64,000 bases of DNA from Segatella copri (GTDB lineage: Bacteria; Bacteroidota; Bacteroidia; Bacteroidales; Bacteroidaceae), in the NCBI RefSeq assembly GCF_019249795.2, contig NZ_CP156891.1, forward strand, positions 2,144,501 to 2,208,500, in the 5' to 3' direction. The translations under genes and the position numbers were made by a program. Numbering within the stretch: position 1 is the first letter of the stretch; each line of letters begins with the position of its first letter. The notes beneath the pieces are model-generated. The model saw nothing but the letters and a program-made list of their open reading frames with translations, was not told the DNA's origin and did no database searches. Of this stretch, positions 1-8,397 are shown piece after piece.

Positions 1-412
1 CCGTATGGGTGCTGATCTTCCACCATACATTGATGAAGGCGCAAATCATCTGTATCGCCAGCGCTACCACTACGATGATGCTGATGACGCGAGGCGTATT
101 GCGGTATTCCATCCAGAAAAAACAGCCGAAGTAACATACGATAGAGAGGATGTAAGGCACAATACGGCGCTCCTTCTTGCCCAGCTCACGCGAGGTCCAG
201 CCTTGAACCATGCGGTAGAGGTGGATGAGTAGCGATGGAGCTACGACGGTCAGGAGGTAGACCATGCCCAGCATCACCAGTTTGTATCCTATCGGTAACA
301 GCGACATATAACTGAAGATGAACAGAGCAATCAGTCCTACCATCGGCAGATAGAAGGGCGTGAAGATCATGCTCATGATGCGTGCTGTCAATATGATATT
401 CTTCTCTTTCAT
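1..412 (-). CDS. PAP2-like integral membrane protein, C-terminus cut by window edge
   Basis: Reading leftward from ATG at 410-412, 137 codons are open to the window edge. The product starts MKEKNIILTARIMSM and has hydrophobic segments at about residues 15-37, 39-58, 86-101 and 108-126, then NVWWKISTHT at the edge. That ending resembles the stretch before the catalytic His region of membrane phosphatases of the PAP2 superfamily found beside rpoN in Bacteroidales. The diagnostic phosphatase motifs would lie outside the window, so the family call rests on the N-terminal half only. It is the last visible gene of the leftward operon hypothetical - rpoN - this gene, 82 bp after rpoN. Confidence 0.65.
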   Translation of the reverse strand, partial: MKEKNIILTARIMSMIFTPFYLPMVGLIALFIFSYMSLLPIGYKLVMLGMVYLLTVVAPSLLIHLYRMVQGWTSRELGKKERRIVPYILSIVCYFGCFFWMEYRNTPRVISIIVVVALAIQMICAFINVWWKISTHT

Positions 413-494
413 AACACTAATAACGTATATATTCTTTTTATCTCTCAAATATTTTGTGGTGGGCCCCGGTTTCTTCCTGACTCATACCACTATC

Positions 495-2018
495 TTATTT
501 CCTGAGTCGTGCCACCGGTATGCCCAGTTGCTCCCTATATTTTGCCACCGTACGTCGTGCGATAGGGAATCCCTTCTCCTTCAGCAGTTTGGCGAGTGCA
601 TCATCGCTGATCGGCTTTTTCTTGTCTTCTTTCTCGATGATGTCGTGCAGGGCAATCTTGATTTTGCGGGTAGACATCTCTTCGCCGTCTTCAGTGGTGT
701 AGCTGTCTGTGAAGAAGAACTTCAGCGGGAAGGTGCCCCATTTAGTCTGGGCATACTTCACGTTGCTCACTCTCGAGATGGTACTGATGTCCAGTCCCGT
801 GCGTTCTGCTACATCCTTCAGGATCATCGGTTTCAGGTCAGCCTCGTCTCCATCCAGGAAGAACTGCCGCTGTATGTCGATAATTGCCTTCATGGTGACG
901 GTGAGGGTATGTCTTCTCTGCTTGATGGCTTCGATGAATCCCTGTGCCTTGTCCACCTTTTCCTTGGCGTAGAGCAGGGCTTCCTTGTCGCTCCGGCTCA
1001 TCTTGTCTTTATGCTTCCTGTAGGTGTCAATCATGTCGGTGAATGATGGCGAAACCGTCAGTTGCGGAATGTTGCCACGGTTCAGCGAGAATGTAATCGT
1101 TCCGTCATCATTGGTGTCGATGATGAAGTCGGGGGTAATCTGCTGCATGTTTCTTCCCTCTGTTTCGCCCATCGATGCGCCCGGTTTCGGGTTCAGCTTT
1201 CTGATTTCTGCCTGCAGGGTTTCTACCTGTGTATCGTTCAGTTCCAGTCCTGCCTTGATCTTGTCCCAATGTTTCTTGGTAAACTCGTCAAAATAGTCGG
1301 TAAACACCTCTTCCATTGTCTTGCGGAGCACACCTCTTGGCAGTCTCTTAACCTGCAGCAGGAGGCATTCCTGCAGACTTCTTCCTCCTACACCGGCTGG
1401 GTCGAAGGTCTGTAGAATGTGGAGCACGTGCTCGATGTCTTTTTCCGTAACATCGATGTTGTGATAGATAGCGAGTTCATCGCAGATGCTGTCCAGGTCC
1501 TTGCGGAGCAGTCCGTCGTCATCCAGTGAACCTATGAGATATTCCATTACTTCCTTCTCCTTGTCGCTGAGCGGCTGCATGTCCATCTGTTCCTTCAGCT
1601 TATCATAGAAAGAGGTGGTGTCGCCGTAAACCATTTCTTCGTAGTCAGCGCTGTCCTGGTTGTTGTATCTGTCTGTATTGTAGTCAGGCATCTGGTCGTC
1701 TTTTCCGATGCTTTCCAGTGCCTGGTCCAGTTCGTCTTTTCTTTCTTCTTTTTCAGATTCTGCCTCGTAGGCATCCTCATTGCTGCTGTTGTCGTACTCA
1801 TCATCTGCGGGCGAATCATCATTGGCGACATTCTCGTTGAGCATGTCGTCTGGGTTCTCGCTTTCCAGAGCGGGATTATCGTCTAGTTCTGCATTGATAC
1901 TGTCTTCCAGTTCCGTGAGCGGCATTTCCAACAGTTTCACCTGCAGCATTTGCTGGGCTGAAAGTCTTTGAAGTTGCTGTAACTTCTGTGCCTGTGTCTG
2001 TATGAGTTTTTGAGCCAT
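495..2018 (-). CDS. rpoN: RNA polymerase sigma-54 factor
   Basis: 507 aa, the normal length for sigma-54. The Gln/Leu-rich region I is at residues 1-50 (QKLQQLQRLSAQQMLQVKLL) and interacts with enhancer-binding proteins. An acidic region II (about 55-115, many Asp/Glu) follows, then the core-binding domain (about 140-330), a helix-turn-helix near ERTGLDISTISRVSNVKY (about 400), and at the C-terminus the RpoN box ARRTVAKYRE that recognises the -24 element. It directs core RNA polymerase to -24/-12 promoters that need AAA+ activators. No such activator is in the window. It starts 2 bp after the upstream gene ends, so the two are cotranscribed. Confidence 0.97.
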   Translation of the reverse strand: MAQKLIQTQAQKLQQLQRLSAQQMLQVKLLEMPLTELEDSINAELDDNPALESENPDDMLNENVANDDSPADDEYDNSSNEDAYEAESEKEERKDELDQALESIGKDDQMPDYNTDRYNNQDSADYEEMVYGDTTSFYDKLKEQMDMQPLSDKEKEVMEYLIGSLDDDGLLRKDLDSICDELAIYHNIDVTEKDIEHVLHILQTFDPAGVGGRSLQECLLLQVKRLPRGVLRKTMEEVFTDYFDEFTKKHWDKIKAGLELNDTQVETLQAEIRKLNPKPGASMGETEGRNMQQITPDFIIDTNDDGTITFSLNRGNIPQLTVSPSFTDMIDTYRKHKDKMSRSDKEALLYAKEKVDKAQGFIEAIKQRRHTLTVTMKAIIDIQRQFFLDGDEADLKPMILKDVAERTGLDISTISRVSNVKYAQTKWGTFPLKFFFTDSYTTEDGEEMSTRKIKIALHDIIEKEDKKKPISDDALAKLLKEKGFPIARRTVAKYREQLGIPVARLRK

Positions 2019-2020
2019 AA

Positions 2021-2665
2021 TTACTTAAAGTATTCTTTTAGTTCGTTGGCAAGCTGGTAAAGCTTGTCTGGATTTCCGTTTCCGTATTGGTGCCAGATGT
2101 CGTTGCATGCTTCTAGCAGCGGGTGTATCAGCATATCTTCGCGGTTGAGATAGGGGTCGCAGTACATGAATACGCCCATCGCCTCGGCAATGACCTTCGG
2201 TGATGTCCTGATGAGTTTTCCCAGGTCGATGATTTCCGGTGTTTCCGGCACCATGGTGATTGGTGTAAGCTGGAAGTAGAGATCGAGGATGATGATGAGT
2301 TTCACGGGGGTGAGCGATGGTTCACTTTCCAGTGGTTCCCAGTTTTTCTCGAATGTTTCCTTCACTTCCACTCCCTCGAAGAACTGTATGGCGTTTCCGC
2401 AGCCGTTCATCTGCCTGATGCGCTGTATATCGCGCTTCAGTTTCTGTGGCTTATCGGCATACTTCTCCCATAGTCGCTTGATTCTCGGAGTCACCATTCT
2501 GAGTTTGAACATCTGTTCGTGCAGAAACTCAGGTGGAATATGCAGTTCCAGGCTCAAGTCGACCATCCCTTTCGAATAGAGAGGTTTCACGCCCATGGGC
2601 TTCTTCTGGTACAGCTGCAACAGCAGGAGCCAGTATTCTTCGTTCCAAAGAGGATGTCTTGCCAT
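2021..2665 (-). CDS. Conserved hypothetical protein, first gene of rpoN operon
   Basis: 214 aa, soluble, mostly helical by composition, no signal peptide or membrane segment. I do not recognise a catalytic motif. It begins MARHPLWNEEYWLLLLQLYQ and ends in a helical tail (PDKLYQLANELKEYF). The ATG lies about 25 bp from a well-formed promoter and the stop is 2 bp from rpoN, so it is the promoter-proximal gene of the rpoN operon. The linkage suggests a function expressed with sigma-54, but this is inference. Confidence 0.85.
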   Translation of the reverse strand: MARHPLWNEEYWLLLLQLYQKKPMGVKPLYSKGMVDLSLELHIPPEFLHEQMFKLRMVTPRIKRLWEKYADKPQKLKRDIQRIRQMNGCGNAIQFFEGVEVKETFEKNWEPLESEPSLTPVKLIIILDLYFQLTPITMVPETPEIIDLGKLIRTSPKVIAEAMGVFMYCDPYLNREDMLIHPLLEACNDIWHQYGNGNPDKLYQLANELKEYFK

Positions 2666-2690
2666 AATTTCCTATCTTTATATATCTTCT

Positions 2691-2722
2691 GCAAAATTAC
2701 GACTTTTCGTTGGTAAAACAAA
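2691..2722 (-). promoter_or_regulatory. Bacteroidetes-type promoter of the rpoN operon
   Basis: On the minus strand TTTG (2719-2722) and TAATTTTG (2692-2699) are separated by 19-20 bp, matching the sigma-ABfr consensus TTTG-N19-21-TAnnTTTG. The first gene starts at 2665, leaving a leader of about 20 nt. Confidence 0.8.
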
Positions 2723-2872
2723 ATAATTTGGCGGTTATTTTTTCTCAAACTGAACTTTCTCCAGTCTAGGAGTAAATGAGTTAAGTACTTTAAGGTGTTA
2801 TGGCTATAGTCTTAGGCAAAGTTTTTATGTAGTAATACATATGTCCTAGCTCCTTTACCTAGGGGATAAAAT

Positions 2873-2912
2873 AAAGAGCGCAACTTCGAATGATTTCGAA
2901 ATTGCGCTCTTT
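2873..2912 (-). terminator. Intrinsic terminator of the candidate ncRNA
   Basis: An 18-bp stem with one mismatch (arms 2873-2890 and 2895-2912, core AGAGCGCAA/TTGCGCTCT) with a TCTTTATTTTAT run on the minus-strand 3' side. Confidence 0.75.
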
Positions 2913-3075
2913 TAATACGATATTCCCAAATTTCTCATAACTCAAGGGCTTTTTGTTACCCTTTCCATTACGGAGCCCGAAGCAGCAATTCTGCTCAGGC
3001 GTCATCTTTGGTTATCCCATACATTTGGATCTTTTTACCTTCAACTCACCTGTTGAAATTATCCTGTTAATCCTT

Positions 3076-3171
3076 GAATAAACAATCTTTAAATTTACCT
3101 TTAAACTAAAACCTAATAAAAAAACAACTAACAATCTTAAACCTAAAAACCTAATAACCTAAACTTTTTGT
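3076..3171. repeat. Imperfect direct repeat, copy 1 (about 95 bp)
   Basis: Begins TGAATAAACAATCTTTAAAT and contains CAACTAACAATCTTAA and CCTAAAAACCTAATAACC. The second copy is at 3220-3310. A third partial copy (TTGAATAAACAATCTTTTC) starts at 3177. All lie in the 5' half of the candidate ncRNA. Confidence 0.8.
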
Positions 3172-3219
3172 CGTCCTTGAATAAACAATCTTTTCTTTAC
3201 CTTAACTAATACCGTTTCT

Positions 3220-3310
3220 CTGAATAAACAATCTTAAATTTACCTTTAAACTAACTAATAACCTAAAACAACTAACAATCTTAACCTAAAAACCTAATAA
3301 CCTTTTTGTC
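3220..3310. repeat. Imperfect direct repeat, copy 2
   Basis: Matches 3076-3171 along its length with short indels, sharing TGAATAAACAATCTT at the start and CTTTTTGTC at the end. Confidence 0.8.
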
Positions 3311-3320
3311 TTATTGACGA

Positions 3321-3354
3321 TGCAAAGGTACGACGATTTTCCGAACCCACCAAA
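3321..3354 (-). promoter_or_regulatory. Promoter of the candidate ncRNA
   Basis: Minus-strand TTTG (3351-3354), a 20-bp spacer and TACCTTTGCA (3321-3330) fit the Bacteroidetes consensus exactly. Predicted start of transcription is near 3314. Confidence 0.75.
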
Positions 3355-3408
3355 TGTTTTAAGAGAAAATCACATAAAAAAGCCTCTTTTTTGATATAAA
3401 TCAACTAT

Positions 3409-3424
3409 GTGTGTGCGCACACAC
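3409..3424. repeat. 16-bp alternating purine-pyrimidine palindrome
   Basis: GTGTGTGCGCACACAC is a perfect palindrome upstream of the ncRNA promoter. No function is known; it could be a protein-binding site or a Z-DNA-prone tract. Confidence 0.5.
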
Positions 3425-3498
3425 GTGCTATTTAACAGCTATTTGATGTATGTCAACCATTTTAACACATTTCTTATGTCTGAAGCCTGTTTGGGAGC

Positions 3499-4596
3499 TT
3501 ATACCTGATTATAGTTAAGCTTATACCTTATTATATATGCCTCTTCGCTCATGGATACGGCGATGGTCTTGAGGCGCAGATAGTCTTCCGATAGGTAGAT
3601 GAGTCCCTTGTTGCCCCAGTTCTTGCCCCATGAATTGCGGCAGACGTAGAATCTCTGCTTGCCTTTCATGAAGGTACCTATGATTTCCATTACATGATCA
3701 TCGGTGGTGCGAAGCTGTTCAAACTCCTTCTGTCGCGATGCCTGGGTCACGGGGCGTTCCATCGGCTGTATGTCTACACAGTTCTTCCTTGGTTCCTTGA
3801 AGCCAGGTTCGCTGATGTCACCTTCCCAGCATACCGGGTGTCCTTTTTCTACCGCCTTCCTGATGTGGAGCATCAGCTCGTCGAGCGGAAGGTTCAGATA
3901 GGCATCGTGCATCCGGTTATCGGGAATCTCGAGCGCAAAGTATTCTCTGTAAGGATGATGCGAGAAACTGGTGAGCGATACATACTCCTCGGGATAGCAT
4001 ACGCTGTGGGCAAACTCTTGAGGGGTATATTCGGCACCCAGCATGTGTACGGCCTTGGCAGGCATGTAGCCTATTTCTGCGTCAAACAGGTCGTTCAGTT
4101 CCTCTTTGAGCTGGCTGATGCCCGCTTTCTGCGAGATGGCGCCATCGCACAGTTTCTGCACCTTGCGGCAGAGCACCTTGTAGTTCACGTGCTTCGGATC
4201 TTCATAGCTGTCGTAAGGTTGTGCACCATACTTATCTATATAATGTATCAGCATCGGGGCAGTACCGCGCAGGCTGATGTTCTTCTTTCCCTGTGCAAAG
4301 TAATATTCCAGTGCCTGTTCTTCCAGCATCATGCGGGCTATGTAGGCGATGGAGAGATTCACGGAATCCCCCTTCATGATGTGCTCGCTTTCGATGGTGG
4401 CAAGCATGCCGTATGCCCAGCAGAGTTCGCTGTTGCCCTGGTCCTTGACGGGCGTAGTACTGATCAGGTGGATATGCTCCGGAAGATAATCCTCGCCTCC
4501 ACCTGTCTCTGAGATACCGGCTCGCTGCTGTCTGTATCCGCAACCGGCGAATACAAGCAGAGCGAGTCCTATGGTTATAATGTTCTTTCTTTCCAT
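3499..4596 (-). CDS. C1 (papain/bleomycin hydrolase-like) cysteine peptidase lipoprotein
   Basis: 365 aa from the ATG at 4594-4596 (MERKNIITIGLALLVFAGCG). I chose this start because it yields a clean lipoprotein signal with lipobox Cys at about residue 19; a start five codons earlier is possible. The catalytic triad is visible: Gln and Cys in DQGNSELCWAYGMLATIESE, His in DDHVMEIIGTF, Asn in CRNSWGKNWGNKG. That order and the C-terminal NSWG block are typical of C1 peptidases. It is probably anchored in the outer membrane or periplasm and cleaves peptides. The neighbouring FimB-like lipoprotein gene lies upstream on the same strand with a gap of 65 bp, so the two may share a transcript. Confidence 0.85.
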   Translation of the reverse strand: MERKNIITIGLALLVFAGCGYRQQRAGISETGGGEDYLPEHIHLISTTPVKDQGNSELCWAYGMLATIESEHIMKGDSVNLSIAYIARMMLEEQALEYYFAQGKKNISLRGTAPMLIHYIDKYGAQPYDSYEDPKHVNYKVLCRKVQKLCDGAISQKAGISQLKEELNDLFDAEIGYMPAKAVHMLGAEYTPQEFAHSVCYPEEYVSLTSFSHHPYREYFALEIPDNRMHDAYLNLPLDELMLHIRKAVEKGHPVCWEGDISEPGFKEPRKNCVDIQPMERPVTQASRQKEFEQLRTTDDHVMEIIGTFMKGKQRFYVCRNSWGKNWGNKGLIYLSEDYLRLKTIAVSMSEEAYIIRYKLNYNQV

Positions 4597-4660
4597 GCCG
4601 CAAAAATACAAAAAAGATTTTAATCTGTGGCATTAATCTTTCTTAAAACGCCATGGGTTA

Positions 4661-5601
4661 TTAAAATTCCTTGTCATAGCCTGATGCAGGAATCTCCGGC
4701 TGGTTGACAGTGAACGACATATTGTTAGGGTAGGTAAAAATCGGACCAGTATAGGTAGTCTTCTTTCCGATAACCAGGTGTACGTTGTCAAAGCTGACGG
4801 TCTTGATAACCTTTTCTTCCTTGTCTTTTGCCGTAGCTGTTATATGGATGTCGGTTACATCTTTGTCGGTCAGAAGGGTGTAGAGTGAATGCTTCTTTCC
4901 TGGTGTGCTTTGGCTACTAAAGAAAAGTTTCGGGTGATGGTAGCCTTTTCTTTGCAGAATCCGGTAGAAGGATTGAACACCGTGCCGCAGCTTCCGCTTA
5001 TCGTGATTTCCTGAGTCTTGGTAGTCAGAGGCATGATGTCGGTAGCTTGCAGTTCAAAACAGCTGACGGCACGTTTCAGCGAAACACTCTGTGTTACGGC
5101 TTTGCTGCCCGATTCCACCTTGATTTCCTGCAGGGTATACGCCATATCGCGTACGATATTGTTGGCAAAGGTCATTTCATACCTTGATTTTACTTCGATT
5201 CGTTCTTCCTTCTGCAAATCAGTTTTTGCTGCTACGGCAACGAGCGTGTATTCTCCTGCCGGCACCTGCAGGCTGACGTTTCCGAATTTGTCATCCCAGT
5301 TTTCCTGTCTTACGGTATAGCCGGCAGTAGTTTCATCTCCTTTCGGAATGAGACATACTTGCAGATCTGTGTAGAGTTTTGCATCCTTGAGCGATTGCTT
5401 GCTCCCGTCTGCTCTCGTTCTGGCAAGATTGCTCTCTTCATCCTGCCCGATAGGCACAATGGAACTTTCGAAGAAGCAGAATCTTACTTCTTGGTTCTTG
5501 ACTTGTGGTGTTGTTTCAAACATCACGTTTTCTTGTGTGCAACTAACCATTGTGGTCATTGCCAGGAACAGAATCATTCCTGAGGTAAAAGCTTTCTTCA
5601 T
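4661..5601 (-). pseudogene. FimB/Mfa2-like fimbrial subunit lipoprotein, frameshifted
   Basis: The first frame runs 5601 to 4870 (243 codons) with a lipoprotein signal (SGMILFLAMTTMVSCTQ). It carries features of FimB/Mfa2 minor fimbrial proteins: LARTRADG, an early beta-strand DLQVCLIPKG, and VPAGEYTLVAVAA. The homologous reading then continues in another frame from about 4925 (SSQSTPGKKHSLYTLLTDKD) to the TAA at 4661-4663, ending FTVNQPEIPASGYDKEF. The total is 941 bp, one base short of an open 313-codon gene. The loss maps to the T-rich stretch AACTTTTCTTTAG (about 4917-4930). It could be a true mutation, slippage-based phase variation or a sequencing error. Confidence 0.7.
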
Positions 5602-5794
5602 ACGCTTTCATTTTAATTTTAATTAATAATACCAGCTGTAAAACTGGATTGGATTCATATAAAAAGAAGTATATCCTAGGGATATATTCTTATTTATAGG
5701 CAAATATAGACAAATAATCGTGATTGATTTGTCAATATAATCGAATTTCTGTCATTTTTTCTCCATTTTTCTGTGTTTTGTCTTCATTTTGGTG

Positions 5795-5802
5795 TAACTT
5801 TG
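5795..5802 (+). promoter_or_regulatory. -7 box of the U32-sufE operon
   Basis: TAACTTTGCA lies 26 bp before the ATG at 5828. A TTTG exists at 5777, but the spacing is only 14 bp, so only the -7 element is well supported. Confidence 0.55.
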
Positions 5803-5827
5803 CACCTGAAATTAGAAAATTGCATTC

Positions 5828-7093
5828 ATGAATACAAAGATAAACGAATTTGAAGTGATGGCACCAGTGGGCTCACGCGAGTCACTGGCTGCTGCCATAC
5901 AGGCTGGCGCCGACTCCGTATACTTTGGTATCGGCAAGTTGAACATGCGATCCCATTCAGCCAACCATTTTACTATCGATGATTTGCGTGAGATTGCTGC
6001 TACCTGCAACGAGCATGGTATCAAGACCTATCTCACCGTCAATACTGTCATCTACGATAACGACATCCCAACGATGAAGGAAATCATCGATGCTGCCAAG
6101 GAGGCAGGCATCTCTGCTGTCATCGCCAGCGATGTGGCTGTAATGAGCTATTGCAATGAAGTGGGCGAGGAGGTTCACTTATCTACACAGTTAAATATCT
6201 CAAACACAGAGGCTTTGAAATTTTATGCACGCTTTGCTGATGTTTCCGTACTGGCACGTGAATTGAATATGGACCAGGTGAAGCACATCCATGGGCAGAT
6301 AGAACAGCAGAACATCTGTGGACCTATGGGCAAGCAGATCCGCATCGAAATGTTCTGTCATGGTGCTCTGTGCATGGCTGTATCGGGCAAGTGCTACATG
6401 AGTCTCGCTAATGCCAACCGCTCTGCCAACCGTGGCGAGTGTGTGCAGATCTGCCGCCGCAGCTATACTGTTACAGATAACGAAACTGGCAACCAGCTTG
6501 AAATCGACAACAAGTATGTGATGAGTCCGAAGGACCTGAAGACCATCCGCTTCATCGACCGCATGATGGATGCCGGTGTGCGCGTCTTCAAGATTGAAGG
6601 CCGTGCCCGTGGTCCTGAATACGTATATACCGTAGTGAAATGTTATAAGGAGGCGATAGCTGCCGTGCTCGACGGAACCTTTACCGAGGAGAAGAAGGAT
6701 GAGTGGGATGAGAAACTCGCCACCGTCTTCAACCGTGGTTTCTGGGATGGTTATTACCAGGGGCAGACTCTCGGTGAATGGAATAAGCATTACGGTTCCG
6801 TAGCTACTGAGAAGAAGGTGCTCGTGGGCAAGGTGATGAAATATTTCTCTAAGTTGGGTGTGGCAGAAGTAGCCGTAGAGGCATCTACCTTCGACAAGGG
6901 CGAGAAACTGCTGATTACGGGTAACACCACCGGTGTGATGTATCTCCATGCCGATGAAATCCGCTACGACCTGAAACCGGTAGAAACAGCGCAGCAGGGC
7001 TGGAGAGTTTCCATCCCTGTACCAGATAAGGTACGCCCTAACGACAAGCTCTATAAGTTGATTACAGTAAACGAAATTAAAGAAATAAAATAA
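5828..7093 (+). CDS. U32 family peptidase-like protein (TrhP/YegQ type tRNA hydroxylation protein)
   Basis: 421 aa. The N-terminal barrel has the U32 signature APVGSRESLAAAIQAGADSVYFG at residues 11-33. The cysteine-rich signature region is at about 175-215 (MFCHGALCMAVSGKCYMS, then RGECVQICRR), followed by KIEGRARGPEYVYTVVKCYKEA. The C-terminal beta-domain is present. Family members of this length are involved in prephenate-dependent 5-hydroxyuridine formation at tRNA position 34 and coordinate an Fe-S cluster through the conserved Cys residues; some were annotated as collagenases. It shares one base with the sufE start (TAATG), so translation is coupled to an Fe-S assembly factor, which suits an Fe-S tRNA enzyme. 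Confidence 0.88.
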   Translation: MNTKINEFEVMAPVGSRESLAAAIQAGADSVYFGIGKLNMRSHSANHFTIDDLREIAATCNEHGIKTYLTVNTVIYDNDIPTMKEIIDAAKEAGISAVIASDVAVMSYCNEVGEEVHLSTQLNISNTEALKFYARFADVSVLARELNMDQVKHIHGQIEQQNICGPMGKQIRIEMFCHGALCMAVSGKCYMSLANANRSANRGECVQICRRSYTVTDNETGNQLEIDNKYVMSPKDLKTIRFIDRMMDAGVRVFKIEGRARGPEYVYTVVKCYKEAIAAVLDGTFTEEKKDEWDEKLATVFNRGFWDGYYQGQTLGEWNKHYGSVATEKKVLVGKVMKYFSKLGVAEVAVEASTFDKGEKLLITGNTTGVMYLHADEIRYDLKPVETAQQGWRVSIPVPDKVRPNDKLYKLITVNEIKEIK

Positions 7094-7524
7094 TGGCAAC
7101 AATTAATGAATTGCAGGATGAAGTAGTAGAGGAGTTCCAGGATTTTACCGACTGGATGGATAAGTATCAGATGCTCATTGACTTGGGCAACGAGTTGGCT
7201 CCTCTCGATGAGAAATACAAGAACGAGCAGAACCTTATCGACGGCTGTCAGAGCCGCGTATGGTTGCAATGCGATTATGTAGATGGCAAGCTCGTATTCA
7301 CTGCCGATAGCGATGCGCTCATCGTAAAGGGTATCATCGCCCTCCTCATCCGTGTGTTGAGCGGTCATACCCCAACCGAGATTATGGATGCCGACCTCTA
7401 TTTCGTAGAGAAAATTGGTCTGAAAGACCATTTGAGTCCAACCCGCAGCAATGGTCTTCTGGCGATGATCAAGCAGATTCGCATGTACGCCCTTGCCTAC
7501 AAGACCAAAGAGGCAGAGGCTTAA
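7093..7524 (+). CDS. sufE: SufE-type cysteine desulfurase sulfur acceptor
   Basis: 143 aa, family length. The acceptor Cys is in LIDGCQSRVWLQC (about residue 52), the SufE signature. The C-terminal helix SPTRSNGLLAMIKQIR is also conserved. SufE takes persulfide sulfur from SufS and passes it to the SufBCD scaffold. The remaining suf genes are not in the window, so this is a standalone copy overlapping the U32 gene by one base. Confidence 0.92.
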   Translation: MATINELQDEVVEEFQDFTDWMDKYQMLIDLGNELAPLDEKYKNEQNLIDGCQSRVWLQCDYVDGKLVFTADSDALIVKGIIALLIRVLSGHTPTEIMDADLYFVEKIGLKDHLSPTRSNGLLAMIKQIRMYALAYKTKEAEA

Positions 7525-7562
7525 CCGCCTCTGATTATATTATATATAAAAGGTATATTATA

Positions 7563-8168
7563 ATGCGCAAATTAAGAACGATAGAGATGAACCGCCTCAC
7601 CCTGGAGGAATTCAAGGAAGCCGAGAAACTGCCCCTGATAGTGGTCCTGGATGATGTGCGTTCATTATATAATGTAGGAAGTGTTTTCCGTTCCTGCGAT
7701 GCCTTCCGTGTAGAGGCGGTGTATCTCTGCGGAATCACCGCCACCCCTCCCAATGCCGAGATTCATAAAACGGCATTGGGTGGCGAAGACAGCGTGGATT
7801 GGGAATACTTCAAGACTACCGAAGAGGCGGTAGAGAAGTTGAAGCAGAAAGGCTACTTTGTATATAGCATCGAGCAGGTAGAAGGCTCAACCAAGCTCCA
7901 GAACCTGCCTGAGGCTCATGACAAGCTTTTCAATCAGGAAATCGAATCTGTAAAGCAAGAGAATTCTTCACTCTTCACTCTTCACTCTTCACTTCCCAAA
8001 GGCTACGCCGTCATCTTCGGTAATGAGGTGAAGGGAGTCAAGCAAAACATCGTGGATATGAGCGATGGCTGTCTGGAGATTCCTCAGTTCGGCACCAAGC
8101 ATTCCCTGAATGTCAGTGTAACCGCCGGTATTGTAGTCTGGGAATTTGCCAAACTCCTGAAACTATAA
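7563..8168 (+). CDS. TrmH/SpoU family RNA 2'-O-ribose methyltransferase
   Basis: 201 aa. SPOUT motifs are present: motif 1 LDDVRSLYNVGSVFRSCDAF (about 30-49, with the conserved N and R), motif 2 VIFGNEVKGVKQ (about 157-168), motif 3 EIPQFGTKHSLNVSVTAGIV (about 177-196), forming the SAM-binding trefoil knot. The probable target is a ribose in tRNA or rRNA; the exact nucleotide cannot be read from sequence. A non-family insert of roughly 20 residues (about 126-150, QENSSLFTLHSSLP) is coded by tandem copies of the heptamer TTCACTC, a repeat also seen between genes elsewhere in the window. Confidence 0.88.
   Translation: MRKLRTIEMNRLTLEEFKEAEKLPLIVVLDDVRSLYNVGSVFRSCDAFRVEAVYLCGITATPPNAEIHKTALGGEDSVDWEYFKTTEEAVEKLKQKGYFVYSIEQVEGSTKLQNLPEAHDKLFNQEIESVKQENSSLFTLHSSLPKGYAVIFGNEVKGVKQNIVDMSDGCLEIPQFGTKHSLNVSVTAGIVVWEFAKLLKL
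7969..7994. repeat. TTCACTC heptamer repeats inside the TrmH-type gene
   Basis: Three to four tandem units of CTTCACT are read in frame as SLFTLHSS. The same word (GAGTGAA on the other strand) recurs at 40788-41036, 52608-52637 and 56723-56741. Confidence 0.8.
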
Positions 8169-8175
8169 GTTGAGT

Positions 8176-8345
8176 TCATGCCAAACTTGTGTTTTTTGAA
8201 TTGCTCAGATTCTTAATGATTTCCAAAGGTAGCTGGGTAGCTTTGGCTACCTGTTCGGCAGAAAGTCACATCGCCAGCAAGCGTTGTGCTGTTTCTGTGT
8301 TGGCCTCATATTTGCCTTCAACTCTGCCTTCTTCCATACTTCCGG
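8176..8345 (-). pseudogene. C-terminal remnant of Rpn-type PD-(D/E)XK nuclease/transposase
   Basis: Minus-strand reading gives GSMEEGRVEGKYEANTETAQ, RLLAM, a TGA, then LSAEQVAKATQLPLEIIKNL, ending at TGA 8176-8178. The repeated EGR/EGK stretch followed by a short helix-turn-helix (SAEQVAKATQLP) is the typical tail of Rpn family recombination-promoting nucleases of Bacteroidales. The catalytic domain is missing and an in-frame TGA interrupts the tail, so this is a relic. No start is assignable. Confidence 0.7.
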
Positions 8346-8397
8346 GAAAAGTTGCTGAAAAAGTTTTATGGTTGCATGCAAGCACATGAAGAAGAAT

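Larger units (their letters stand above)
2873..3314 (-). ncRNA. Candidate leftward non-coding RNA with repeat-rich 5' half
   Basis: An 830-bp space contains no plausible protein gene but has a complete minus-strand transcription unit: promoter at 3321-3354, a 5' half made of G/U-rich repeats containing UUAGGUU words (3076-3310), a hairpin at 2975-3000 (arms AGCAG/CTGCT plus GCC/GGC), a 5-bp stem at 2944-2963, and a terminator hairpin at 2873-2912. Expected length is about 440 nt. The only open frame noticed is 9 codons (MYGITKDDA, 2995-3024). It does not look like tmRNA, RNase P RNA or SRP RNA. A leader RNA for the downstream operon is less likely because the terminator and a separate promoter intervene. 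Confidence 0.5.

Noticed and set aside
360..1046. 228-codon open frame on the plus strand
   Set aside because: It lies antisense to rpoN, whose motifs are clear; composition of the plus frame is that of a shadow.
2995..3024. 9-codon ORF (MYGITKDDA) in the candidate ncRNA
   Set aside because: Too short to support and lacking a ribosome-binding site; a tmRNA tag was considered, but the tmRNA ends and the usual hydrophobic tag end are absent.
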